In this document: one piece after another, positions 19,035 to 28,951 of the stretch
How positions within the stretch are numbered: position 1 is the stretch's first letter
Layout: every line of letters begins with the position of its first letter
DNA from: Sphaeroforma sirkka
Taxonomy: Eukaryota; Opisthokonta; Ichthyosporea; Ichthyophonida
Direction: 5' to 3'
Length of the DNA stretch: 32,500 bases
Assembly: GCA_001586965.3 (NCBI GenBank)
Contig: LUCW03000406.1
Span: 1 to 32,500 of the forward strand
The notes under the pieces: generated by a model
What the model saw: the letters and a program-made list of their open reading frames with translations, nothing else
Database searches by the model: none
Told to the model about the DNA's origin: nothing
Position numbers and translations under genes: made by a program

Positions 19035-20549
19035 TACACACGCCGCATACCTGGGATGGGATCTCACAGACACACACAGACGGACACACACGCACGCACG
19101 CACACACACACACACACACGCAACGCACGAGCACACACACGCACACACACACACGCACAGCAACACACACACGCACGCACACACGCACGAGCACACACAC
19201 ACATACACACACGCACAAGCACACACACACACACACTATATATATATATACTACATATACATATACATATACATACATACATACATATACATACATACAC
19301 ACATTTATATATATATATATATAGTACATCCATATATATGCTCAAGTGTGTATTCTCATAGTTCTTATTCGTTCTTTTTTCCGCAGACCAGGAGGAGCTA
19401 GACGATGACGAGATCGAAGACTTTACCATCAAGCCAACTGACAACCTAATACTGGTGGGGCAAACAGAGGAAGAGCACAGTCGCATAGAAGCTTACGTAT
19501 ATGAAGAGAGCGAGAATAACGTTTTTGTGCACCATGATATACTGATTGGCGGGTTCCCGTTGTGCATGGAATGGTATGGATGTTGATAGGCTGTACGGTT
19601 ACGTACATATCTGTTGTGCATGGAATGGTATGGTTGTTGATGGGGTGCATAGTTACGTATATATTTGTTTCATGTCCAGATATATTCTGCGTTTATGCCG
19701 AACTGCATCCTTTATGACTGTGGCGACACACACTCATACTCATGTTTTCTATATCCACTAACAACTGCACTTGTACGTGTAATATATGCTCACATAGACA
19801 TACACCTACACATTTACGTATAATTTATACTTACATAGATCCACATCTACACATATAACGTAATATATGCTCACATAGACCTACACCTGCACATACGTGT
19901 AATATATACTCACACAGACATACACCTACACATATACGTGCAATAGATACTCACATAGACATACACCTACACATATACGTGCAATATATACTCACATAGA
20001 CATACATCTACACATATACGTGCAATATATACTCACATAGACCTACACCTACACATATAATGTGTTAATTATATGAATTTGAGGGTTTGTTTATTCACGT
20101 AGGATTGTGGATTTTAAGTTTTGCAGGTGTGGTTTCTGCAATATATACTCATAAAGACCCACACCTACACCCGTACCCCTCCCCGTGCCATCTATTTTAG
20201 GCTAGATTACGACCCTGCTGACCCGGAGTCCAAAGGCAACTATCTGGCCGTGGGTACGATGCTACCACAGATCGAAGTTTGGGATCTGGATGTGGTGGAT
20301 GCAATAGAGGCCGTCTGTGTACTGGGACAGGTGCCTGAGGTGGAGAAGGTGGTTAAGAAATCGAAGAAGAAGGGCAAAAACGGTACGTTCCGGGACGGTG
20401 TGTACCGAACTGCGTATTGGATTTTGAATATATGTGTTGCGGTGCTATAGAGGCGGGGGCTTATGTGTCATAGGGTGTGTGGGACAATTATGGGGATGCC
20501 ATGTGGTCCTTGTAGGTGGTAGGTATCGTTGCGCCTAGACTGCGAATCA

Positions 20550-20580
<31 letters not shown>

Positions 20581-20688
20581 TTACGCGCATACATAGATAC
20601 ATAGATACATAGATACATAGATACATAGATACAAACATACTATATACATACATACATACATACATAAATACATAAATACATACATACA

Positions 20689-20720
<32 letters not shown>

Positions 20721-22921
20721 CATACATACATACATACATACATACATACATACATACATACATACATAAATACATACGTACATACATACATACATACGTA
20801 CATACATACATATATACATACATGCATTCAATGTCATCAAAGACTCGCGGCTTGGCTATAACGGCGAAAGCTTGATTCTGTCAGGAGGGAAGAAGTTCCG
20901 TCCATGTGTGTGCCTGTTGCTCGGGCACAGAGTTTTATTGTTGGCTTGTGTATGCCACATGCACTTGCGACTGCAGGGAGTAGGGCTACATCCACATCGG
21001 TGGTTGGGAGTATATATATATATATATACAAATATATACTCTTATATATATATATATATATATAGACACTCGCATATATCATACGTATCGGCATATTATA
21101 TACAGACATAAATGCATACACTCGCATATAAATAACACACGTATCTACACATACACAGGCAAAAAGAAGACCGTGACCAAGAGTATAGCCAAGCCCGTTG
21201 ACCAAACACAGTCGCACGTGGATGCCGTTCTAGCGTTGTCGTGGAACAGACCCAATCGCAATCTCATTGCCAGCGCATCGGCAGACACCACCGTCAAGGT
21301 AAGGGCTTTTGATTGGCTTGTGCTCGTTGTCAAGGTTACCAGATTCCCGTCGGTCGCCTACACAGCTGGGTGGCGAATGTTTCAATACTGCCATAGCTGC
21401 AGGCTCTCGCAGCCTGCGCGGAGTGTCCTGTCCCCCCAGCCCTGTCCTTACCACCAAACCTTTGGACACGGGGCCATATGCACCCGAGTATATTGCCCCA
21501 TACCCTTCGTGTGTGCCATTACCCGACCACTTGTCTTTGGCGGCTATAGAGCAGCCCAAGCGCCTGGTGCCTGGTACCATAACCATGACTCATCGTGTTA
21601 ATGTATGCTCAAGTGGTGTGCGTATAACATAGAGATGTTGGGTGCAGTCTGTGGCACTCGTCGTGTTCTTCCGTATGTCTCTTGCCAGCCCTCGCTTCCC
21701 ACCTGTCTGTCTTCTCTTGGCGTGGCCTGTCTTGGCCCGTGACTCACTCACCCACCCACTCACCCACCCACTCATTCACCCACCCACTCATTCACCCACC
21801 CATTCACCCACCCACCCACTTACTCACTCACCCACCCACCCCATCTCAGGTGTGGGATCTATCGCAAGGAACGTGTGCACTCAACTTCACGCACCACACA
21901 AGCAAAGTGCAATCGGTCACCTGGAACCCCACACAGCCCACTGTGCTGCTGACGGGCAGCTACGACGGTACTGCTGCTGTGGTGGATTGCCGCACCCCTA
22001 GTGAGGTGCGTACTCAGACATAGAAGGATACGTTTCGCAGTACGTACATGCGTTTGTGTGTGTGTGTGTGTGTTTGTATGTATGTATGTACTTGTGTGTG
22101 TATGGATATGCTTGTATGTTTGTAGGTCAGTATATGAGTATGTATAGAATGCTGAGGGTTTCTGGTTCGAATCCGGCCTTGATCCATAAGGGCTTTCTGT
22201 TTAAATGTCTAACGTACAAGTTTCACTAAAACACACGCATATATACGTATGCATACTATGCACACCCCTGTATAGTCTCCAAACACGCATCGCTCGCAGT
22301 TGCCAATCCATCGGATCGATAACCCACACAAGCACTCGGCACACAGGGGTTCCCAACATGTCTCTATAAACCCTAAACTCCAAATCCCAAACCCCAAGAC
22401 TCTAAACCTGGTTGGCCATCACCCCCACAGCTATTGCGCTGGGAGCTGGGAGGCGAGGTGGAGTGCATGGCATGGAACCTGCACAACACAGACCAGTTCA
22501 TGACATCACTGGACAACGGCAACATCGTGTGCTGTGATGTGAAGACACCAGCCGCACCCCTGTACACGATTAACGCACACTACAAGGCAGCCTGTACAGT
22601 GTCATACAGGTAAGCGAACCACAGGCATGGGCATATGCACGCTGCAGTGTATGGGTATCTGCTTAGAGACATATTTAAGCGGGTGTGTATATGTAGCCAT
22701 GTATGTTAATATGTGTATATATGCTTATGTGTATGATTACCTATTATACTATCGTGTGTTGGCATATACTTGAAGAGGAGCAGTTTGTGTGTGTATGGGA
22801 AGTTACGTTCATATATATATATATATATATGTATATGTATACATGCATACGTATATATGTATATATATATTATATATTATATATATATATGCATATATAT
22901 ATGTATATACATATGTATATA

Positions 22922-22970
<49 letters not shown>

Positions 22971-23204
22971 TATATAATATATATAATATATATATATATA
23001 TTATTATATTATTATATGTAATATATATATATATATTATTATATATATATATACATATATATTATATTACATATATATATATTATATATTATTATTATAT
23101 ATACATATTACATATATGTACATGCATACATACATATGCATATGCATGGCATACGCATACGCATGCATATGTAATATATGCATATATATATTATATATTA
23201 TAAT

Positions 23205-23256
<52 letters not shown>

Positions 23257-25232
23257 GTATAATGTATGTATATATGTATACAATAATATGCATATATATA
23301 TATATATGTATGTATGTAGCATGTATTAGTATATATATATATATATTACTTTCATGTGTTGGTATAAACTTGAGGGGAGCCAGTGCGTGCTGAAATGTTC
23401 GATTATATACTTTGCCCTTGCGTGTCTTAGTGGTTCATTGATATTCATTCTGTCGCACAGTCAGACGAATATATGTCTCCGTAGTGCAGGTGAACACCTT
23501 TAGAATCCCATGCAAGCAAGTGATTTGCGTCATATACAGGCGTCTGCTGCGTATTAGTATAGTAGTTGCGGTTGTAGCAGTGCATCGTGGGACGTACACA
23601 TGTATAGGGTTTAATGTGATACTAATGTGGCATCGTGTATACGCCGAGACAGGTGTCAGGTGATGTGCTGTAATGGCACGGCTGGCCTTTGACGCTCTCT
23701 ATATCATGACCTAGTATTACAAACGTGGCTCAGGTGTTCTGGCAACGTGGATCAGGTGTTCTGGGCTGTGATATAGTGGAGGGTCGGGTCACCGAAGGAA
23801 TGGTCAGCCTATACCCTCTTGGTTACAACCAGAAAAGTAGTAGATGGGCTTGTGTCCTTGATGTATGTCGCTCGATGTATTTATCACGGTATATATACCT
23901 GTAGGACATATCCGACCTGACCGTTGCTGCTGAGAAGTGGCTACGCTGAGCTAGTTCGTTTACCATGAGTGTGTGTTGATGTTTAACATCTAACGTGCGC
24001 GTTGAAGGCAGAGCATATCGTGCTAGTGGTACAGCTCGATGTATATGCGGCGGGTTCAGCTTGTGAGTCATGTCATGCGCCTCGGCCTAGAGTTAAGATG
24101 GGCTGGGAGCGTCATACAAACATATATACATACACACGGCAACACTCCGTTTCCCCACACACATCACTCAATTATCTGTTTACTGACACACCTGTTCACT
24201 CTTCTGACCCACCTGTTCACTCGGCAGTTATTACATACCGGGATTAGTAATCACCACCGGGGCCGACAAGTCCGTCAAAGTCTGGGATACGATCAACAAC
24301 GAGCCTGTGTGTGTCGCTACGCACGAGACAAAGCTGGTGTGTATTCGTGCCATCCATCTACTTAAACATCGGTCCTGATATGGAGGTATCCGATAAGTAG
24401 ATCGTTTATATGATGGCCGAGTGTAGCAGTGGGACTCTATCTCTTGCACTTTGTAGTGTGTTTACATGGGTAAGCTTAGTTGTGGGACTCTATCTCTCGC
24501 ACTTTGTAGTGTGTTTCCACGGATAAGCTTAGTAGTGGGACTCTTATCTCTCGCACTGTGTAGTGTTTCTGTGGATACTGTCATCGCAGTGATGTGGAGT
24601 GTCACTAAATAGCAAATGTACCTGGCGATGTGTGCGATACACTAAGTATTCAGTGTATAATTGCCGTGTATGTTGGGTTGTTGGGTTAGGGAAGAGACCC
24701 GAAGATGAAGAATGTGGGGTCGCGTATCGAGTACTTTAGCGTTGTTTCTGTTTTATTCCATTTTGGTGTTTACAAATAAGTGAATGATAGAGACCATGCC
24801 GTGTGCCTACATATCCAACGGCCGGTTAGTTTGAATCGTCGAGTATGTATAACGCTATACGCGTTGAAAACGCTGTAAGGAATGAGCTTTGTTTCGAATA
24901 CCATAATGTGTACCGTGTACTGATGCCATTTGCGAACTCTCCTGTAGGTTACTTCATTTCAGTATACATGAGATTACTCTCCTCCAGTGTTCGGTAGGGG
25001 TTCTACTTGCATACATCATACGTCACGTTTTTATCCGGCTCCGAACTAATTCTGTGGCATTTTTTTTCTATCTGTACAGGGACCTGTATATGCCGCCGGG
25101 TTTTCTCCAGATTCGCCCTTTGTGGTAGCGGCGGGCGGCGGCAAAGGTAAATTAAAGGTTTGGAATCTCTACGACGAATCACCGCAGAGTTTCGCCCGCT
25201 TTGACGAGAGACTCAAGGCATTACAATCGTAA
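18038..25232 (+). CDS. PWP1: PWP1, periodic tryptophan protein 1 homologue (WD40), eight coding exons
   Basis: Exons: 18038-18444, 19387-19573, 20201-20382, 21159-21298, 21850-22005, 22431-22609, 24228-24336, 25080-25232; about 503 codons, close to human PWP1 (501). The start [15 protein letters not shown]...VPDKVEL matches the PWP1 N-terminus. A long acidic Asp/Glu segment (residues ~45-115) follows, then the conserved [12 protein letters not shown] and VHHDILI blocks. Six WD-type units follow: [56 protein letters not shown] and [12 protein letters not shown]. Known family role: a WD-repeat protein of ribosome biogenesis and rDNA chromatin, nucleolar. All junctions are GT-AG and in phase except exon 1/exon 2, which is off by one base. 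An AATAAA follows at 25260-25265. Exon 7 uses a weak donor (CTG|GTGTGT). Confidence 0.95.
18445..19386 (+). repeat. PWP1 intron 1, almost wholly microsatellite
   Basis: A 942-bp intron from GTAAGT to TTTTTTCCGCAG. It consists of TA runs, a CA run (18555-18594), a second TA block (18660-18722), and a CA/CGCA block (19060-19240). The donor lies directly at the edge of a TA run, close to the phase conflict with exon 2. Frames of up to 299 codons here are repeat translations. Confidence 0.9.
19559..19666 (+). repeat. 54-bp tandem duplication spanning the exon 2 donor
   Basis: GTTGTGCATGGAATGGTATGG begins at 19559 and again at 19613, followed by similar 33-bp tails. The first copy includes the last 15 bases of PWP1 exon 2 and its donor TG|GTATGG. 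The second repeats the same exon end and donor inside intron 2. Use of the second donor would read TGG TAT GGA TGT TGA, a stop. The first donor is therefore the productive one, which exon 3 phase confirms. Confidence 0.88.
19784..20060 (+). repeat. 41-bp minisatellite in PWP1 intron 2
   Basis: Seven head-to-tail units marked by TCACATAGACATACACCTAC start at 19790, 19831, 19871, 19910, 19951, 19992 and 20033 (spacing 39-41 bp). A decayed eighth copy lies near 20141, just before exon 3. Confidence 0.9.
20540..20830 (+). repeat. ACAT / AGAT tetranucleotide array in PWP1 intron 3
   Basis: About 250 bp of ACAT units with an ATAG-type block at 20588-20630. The - strand frames (Met-Tyr-Val-Cys repeats) are artefacts of the array. 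Confidence 0.92.
21742..21846 (+). repeat. CACTCACCCACC pyrimidine-rich array before PWP1 exon 5
   Basis: About 100 bp of CACC/CACT/CATTCACC units end within a few bases of the exon 5 acceptor (CCATCTCAG, ending 21849). The array supplies the polypyrimidine tract of that splice site. Confidence 0.85.
22164..22174 (+). promoter_or_regulatory. isolated Pol III B-box-like site in PWP1 intron 5
   Basis: GGTTCGAATCC fits the B-box consensus GGTTCGANNCC. No A box or tRNA fold is found upstream, so this is either a tRNA-derived relic or chance. Confidence 0.3.
22800..23345 (+). repeat. TA-rich microsatellite block in PWP1 intron 6
   Basis: TA runs interrupted by TTA, GCATA and CATGCA words fill 22810-23345 of the 1.6 kb intron 6 (22610-24227). 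The same intron also has a two-copy 22-bp repeat (ACGTGG-TCAGGTGTTCTGG, 23721-23765) and a two-copy 21-bp repeat (CACCTGTTCACTC, 24185-24225). The second of these abuts the exon 7 acceptor. Confidence 0.88.
24429..24580 (+). repeat. 53-bp tandem repeat, three copies, in PWP1 intron 7
   Basis: GTGGGACTCTATCTCT starts at 24429, 24482 and 24535, each followed by GCACT-TGTAGTGT and a TAAGCTTAGT end. The third copy is decayed. Confidence 0.88.
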
Positions 25233-25259
25233 GCCACGGCTAGAGTTTAAAACCCTACA

Positions 25260-25265
25260 AATAAA
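25260..25265 (+). terminator. polyadenylation signal of PWP1
   Basis: AATAAA 28 bp after the PWP1 stop codon, at a normal position for a short 3' untranslated region. Confidence 0.6.
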
Positions 25266-25490
25266 GAGATGAATGACACTGATCGTAAATGCCTGAAACG
25301 TCCGCCACCTTCAAATGAGAGATCCCGTTCGTGTCATCTGCATAGGGCATAAAATAGACCATACAGTTTTAATATTTCTATCGTACTTTAATTTCTAAAA
25401 ACCGTATGAAATACATCGATCTCGAGATCGATCAATGACAATCTTTTAAAATACAGATTCAAAAATATTTATATTTAAATATTGACGGTG

Positions 25491-25777
25491 GATATTTGTC
25501 TACCGTGCGCCCGTGTGGTGAGTGGTCTACTTCTCAGAGACTACTAGAGAGGGCAAAAAAATAATGATATATATTTTATATTGCTGTGGTGTTCGATATT
25601 TGTCTACCGTGCGCCCGTGTGGTGAGTGGTCTTATTCTCAGAGACTACTAGAGAGGGGTAAAAATATGATGTATGTTTTATATTGCTGTGATTTTTTATA
25701 TTTGCCTACCGTGCGCCCCGTGTGGTGCCTGTGAGTGTGTGCCTGTGTGGTCTTCTTCTCAGCGAGGGGCAAAAAAT

Positions 25778-25863
<86 letters not shown>

Positions 25864-25880
25864 CTGTGATGTTTGATCGT
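25491..25880 (+). repeat. ~104-bp tandem repeat, three copies, with embedded TA tract
   Basis: TATTTG-CTACCGTGCGCCC marks unit starts at about 25491, 25595 and 25697. Each unit continues with GTGTGGTGAGTGGTCT, a CTCAGAGACTACTAGAGAGG-type block and an A-run. The third unit has lost part of this and its A-run has expanded into a TA microsatellite (25781-25860) before the closing TTGCTGTGATGTT. The repeat lies right after PWP1. Confidence 0.88.
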
Positions 25881-26900
25881 TGATGGTGGTTGAGATTATA
25901 TCGATTACCGTCACTCATTCGATGGACAGCTTTGATAGTTCAGAAACTCGATTTTTTTTACGTGATTCTTCACTAATCTCTTTCTTGTTAGAAGAGAGAA
26001 GAGTACGTCGCGCTTCAGTTGCCAATGACTACAGTGACACGGGTGATATATTTTGTTTGAATTTCAAGTCTAATTTAGAAGGCTATGTAATTTTTTATAG
26101 AATGTAACACCCAAAAAAAGCTCACAACAATAGTCAACAGGTCATTTGCATTAATATAGGTAAAAAAAATGAAGGCACACCGCACAATCCCTGTGAGGCT
26201 GTGGCCCATCGAGAAACTCAAGACTATTATTAATATTAGATGACCAATTTCCAAACAGGGCAATGAGCATAACAGCGGCTTTCTAAAAACTACATAAAAC
26301 ATAAAAGAACATGGGTTACTATTGACTTTTCTAGCTTTCAAAAAAGAGTAAACTAAAAGTTGACTAAAACGGAAAAAACAATCACAGCAGGGGTTGTAGA
26401 TCGCTACGTCATCTCTTGACAAGAGTAGAATATACGTGAATAGGAATAGCAGAATGACTCATGATAATTTTATTAGTACTCTGGTACTCTTTTATTGTAC
26501 ATCAATCAATTAAAATATCTCATTAGTTATTTCTAGCTACTCATCTGATATGTTTTGATCAATGAAATTGTGGTTGCAACTGTATTACCTTTATTCTTTA
26601 TTCTGATTGATAATTGACAATATAAAGTTTAAAACCAAGCAGGTTTTACCTTTGATATATGTAGTCTTCTTGTCTTCCCTGAGTAAAATATTAAATATTG
26701 GGATTTGGATTGTGGGACAGCGGGAGTGCAGGAGAGCAGAAGTCATTACTGATTACATCACTGAGTCAGAATTCGACAGGCAGGAGTTACAGACGGGTCA
26801 CTGGACTCAGTGGACTGCTGGAAGCTGTAACGTCATTGATGTTGTACTGAGAACTTCAGAAGTGAAAAGTCAAAGTGCAACTCGACACTGACTGACTGAC
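25881..26900. other. AT-rich interval with no supported gene
   Basis: Open frames of 75 (+, 25880-26107), 115 (-, 26075-26422) and 94 codons (+, 26607-26891) occur. None has a recognisable motif. The 115-codon frame is Phe/Leu/Ile-rich, as expected from AT-rich DNA, though a short multi-pass membrane protein cannot be excluded. Confidence 0.35.
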
Positions 26901-26931
26901 AGCTCTATCAGAGTATCACCAGTCTATTTCT

Positions 26932-27058
26932 CTCGTCTCTCTACTAATACTATTTATTAGTAGTAGAGAGTCTCTACGTGTCTTCTCTCTCTCTCGTCTC
27001 TCTACTAATACTATTTATTAGTAGTAGAGAGTCTCTACGTGTCTTCTCTCTCTCTCTT
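26932..27058 (+). repeat. 61-bp tandem duplication with internal inverted repeat
   Basis: Two nearly perfect copies of a unit containing CTACTAATACTATTTATTAG start at 26941 and 27002. Each folds on itself (CTACTAATA against TATTAGTAG) and is followed by GAGAGTCTCTACGTGTCTTC and a CT run. Confidence 0.9.
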
Positions 27059-27583
27059 GTTGATTTTGTGTGCTGCGTGTGTGTGTGTGTTTGTGTGTGG
27101 GTATGTCCAGTGTGGAGTGTAGATTGTGGATTGTGAACTGTGGGCTATCAAGTACATATGTCAAAAGTCTGCAAAGCAGTACAATAGAGAACTGAAGAGA
27201 GAGAGTAACGACTCAGACTCTCAGCGAGACAGTGAGTCAGCACATACCATGGTGACAGTGGGCATGTGCCATTTGCTGGCCGATCCACGACTCCACGAGT
27301 CTATTCCAGCAGTAATCCTGACAGCCTGACCCCTGGGGCCTCGAGTCCCTAACCTAGTATCGCAGTCCCCACTCCCCAATGGAAACAGCGATTGACTGAT
27401 TGAGTAATTTTAAAGCTTATGTGGGGGCTGGGCCCCTCAGGGGGCAACAGCCCATAGGTTGGGGACTACTAGCATTTCGAAAACGGCAGTATATACATAC
27501 ATAGAAGTTAAACCCCACCATGGCACCAACTACCAACAAGTGAGACCAAGAGAGCCCAACACAGCAGAGTCTATGTAATAACC

Positions 27584-27672
27584 TGGCCCTCTGGATTTGA
27601 GTCTGCGCTAAATGCACGATTTCTCGTCGGAAGAAACCTGATTTCTGCTCGAGACCCAAATCCAGAGGGCCA
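27584..27672. repeat. perfect 16-bp inverted repeat with 57-bp spacer
   Basis: TGGCCCTCTGGATTTG (27584-27599) is the exact reverse complement of 27657-27672. The spacer contains no ORF with motifs. It could be a stem-loop RNA or a short foldback element. Flanking DNA shows no obvious target duplication. Confidence 0.8.
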
Positions 27673-28159
27673 TGCTAATAATAAAGGAAATTGTAACAAG
27701 TCCCAACTCCCAACTCCCGCTCCAACCCCAGGCAAGTGGGCCAGTTGGCCTAGCGCCGGCTTGGGCCAGCCCACTCAACGGCATGCGGCCTGCGGGCATT
27801 TAAAAAAAAAGAAATGTTAGTATATACATAGTCGCGCTCAGCCATTTGGCCTATTGTTTGGTTTTTTATAAAGAAATCAAACAAATAAAATAAAATTACA
27901 GGGTAACACTCAGACTCTCAGAGTCTCAGACATAAGTATAAGCGAGAGAGTGAATAGAGAGCGAGAACTGTGAGCCCGAGACTTTTTACTAGCTAGAAGT
28001 AAGAATAGAAAAACCAGTGTATGTATTTATGACTACTTTCTTTCAAGAATATCCTTTTGTCAAAAAAAATAATCAGACATCACAGTGATCTCATAGACAC
28101 ATGAGGCAATGATGGATTGATGGCATGTGTGATAGTATGTACAAATGCTGTCGAGACTT

Positions 28160-28193
28160 CAGTCGAGAGTCTCGTGAGACAGTGTCTCGACTG
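28160..28193. repeat. nested hairpin of GAGTC-type words
   Basis: CAGTCGAGA (28160-28168) pairs with TCTCGACTG (28185-28193), and inside it GTCTC pairs with GAGAC across two bases. It sits in a 1.4 kb stretch enriched in GAGTCT/AGACTC words. Confidence 0.6.
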
Positions 28194-28631
28194 TCGTCTG
28201 CCTTTCTTTTTTTGACAAATAATTTTGAAGTTGTGTTATATCAGTTCTGAGGACTGAGAGTCTGAAGTCTGAAGTCTGAAACTCTCGTGTCTATTTTTAA
28301 TTTTATTCCTAGTATATAGTATTTAGTATACTATAGTCCGTCCATACTCTCGCATAGGCTATATAATATCGAGAGCATTGGAGCAGGTCAGTTATAATCA
28401 GCCATTCAAATATGCACATCTGGAGGCTGGAGCATGGAGGTATGTCCAGGCTTCGACTACTGAGCCAAAGCAGGTGTATCACGTCATAATTTCGCACCGT
28501 AGCTGATTCGTGGAGAGGACCTTTAGATTTTGTACTTGTTGCTGTTGTCCGTGTTGTGTGTCAACTGTTACAACCTTTATATTTTATTTGTCCGTATTCA
28601 CCTCTTGCCAGTAGATAGCATTCGTCGCTTC

Positions 28632-28641
28632 TATATTTAAA
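28632..28641 (+). promoter_or_regulatory. TATA-like box upstream of the first peptide gene
   Basis: TATATTTAAA lies 101 bp upstream of the ATG at 28743, leaving room for a transcription start and a ~75-base leader. Context only; not proven. Confidence 0.35.
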
Positions 28642-28742
28642 AAGTGAACATTGTGGCGAAAGCACAATCACAAACACTCTTTACACTGAGAATCAGTCAC
28701 ACTACACTTGTACATTGCGCATCAAAAAGTAACTGGCACAAT

Positions 28743-28928
28743 ATGAAATTCTCAATCGTTACACTTATAACGGTGCTCTCCTTGGTAAGTGTCATTTCTG
28801 CAGCGTCAGTCCGATCCGACGGGATGTTATACCAATTTGAGCCTACAATCAGTGATGTTTACGAGGCCATAGAATTCGACACGGAGTTGGACGAAAGTTT
28901 GAATGTGCCTAATTTTGGCGGCTTCTAG
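28743..28928 (+). CDS. small secreted peptide precursor, paralogue A (61 aa)
   Basis: No described family is recognised. I chose the ATG at 28743, not the non-ATG upstream extension, because it opens directly with a signal peptide: MKF, then a hydrophobic core (IVTLITVLSLVSVISA) with likely cleavage at A-A near residues 20-21. The mature part would be about 40 residues without cysteines. It has a variable middle (residues 21-36) and then an acidic C-terminus: SDVYEA, EFDTELDESL, PNFGGF. The only similar sequence in the window is the convergent gene at 31035-31220, also exactly 61 residues. By hand alignment without gaps, 32 of 61 positions are identical, and 21 of the last 25. Secretion and a role as a peptide precursor or signal are inferences. 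Confidence 0.82.
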   Translation: MKFSIVTLITVLSLVSVISAASVRSDGMLYQFEPTISDVYEAIEFDTELDESLNVPNFGGF

Positions 28929-28951
28929 ATCCGGATACAATCCTGAGAAGC
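28921..28951 (+). other. stem-loop over the stop codon of peptide gene A
   Basis: GCTTCT (28921-28926) pairs with AGAAGC (28946-28951); the loop contains an ATCCGGAT palindrome. The stem starts in the codons for Gly-Phe and the stop TAG. The other peptide gene has a stem-loop at the corresponding place. Confidence 0.35.

Noticed and set aside
19030..19250. CRISPR-like or clustered repeat array
   Set aside because: The repeats are simple CA/CGCA dinucleotide-type microsatellite in an intron, without unique spacers.
18430..19329. 299-codon - strand frame
   Set aside because: Repeat translation inside PWP1 intron 1.
20468..20840. Met-Tyr-Val-Cys repeat frames on the - strand
   Set aside because: Product of the ACAT tetranucleotide array in PWP1 intron 3.
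26075..26422. 115-codon hydrophobic frame on the - strand
   Set aside because: Phe/Ile/Leu bias is expected from AT-rich DNA; no motif, no start context, no homologue recognised.
26770..26800. EFDRQEL-like reading resembling the peptide-family EFDTEL
   Set aside because: Only a few residues agree and neither the signal peptide nor the FGGF end is present.
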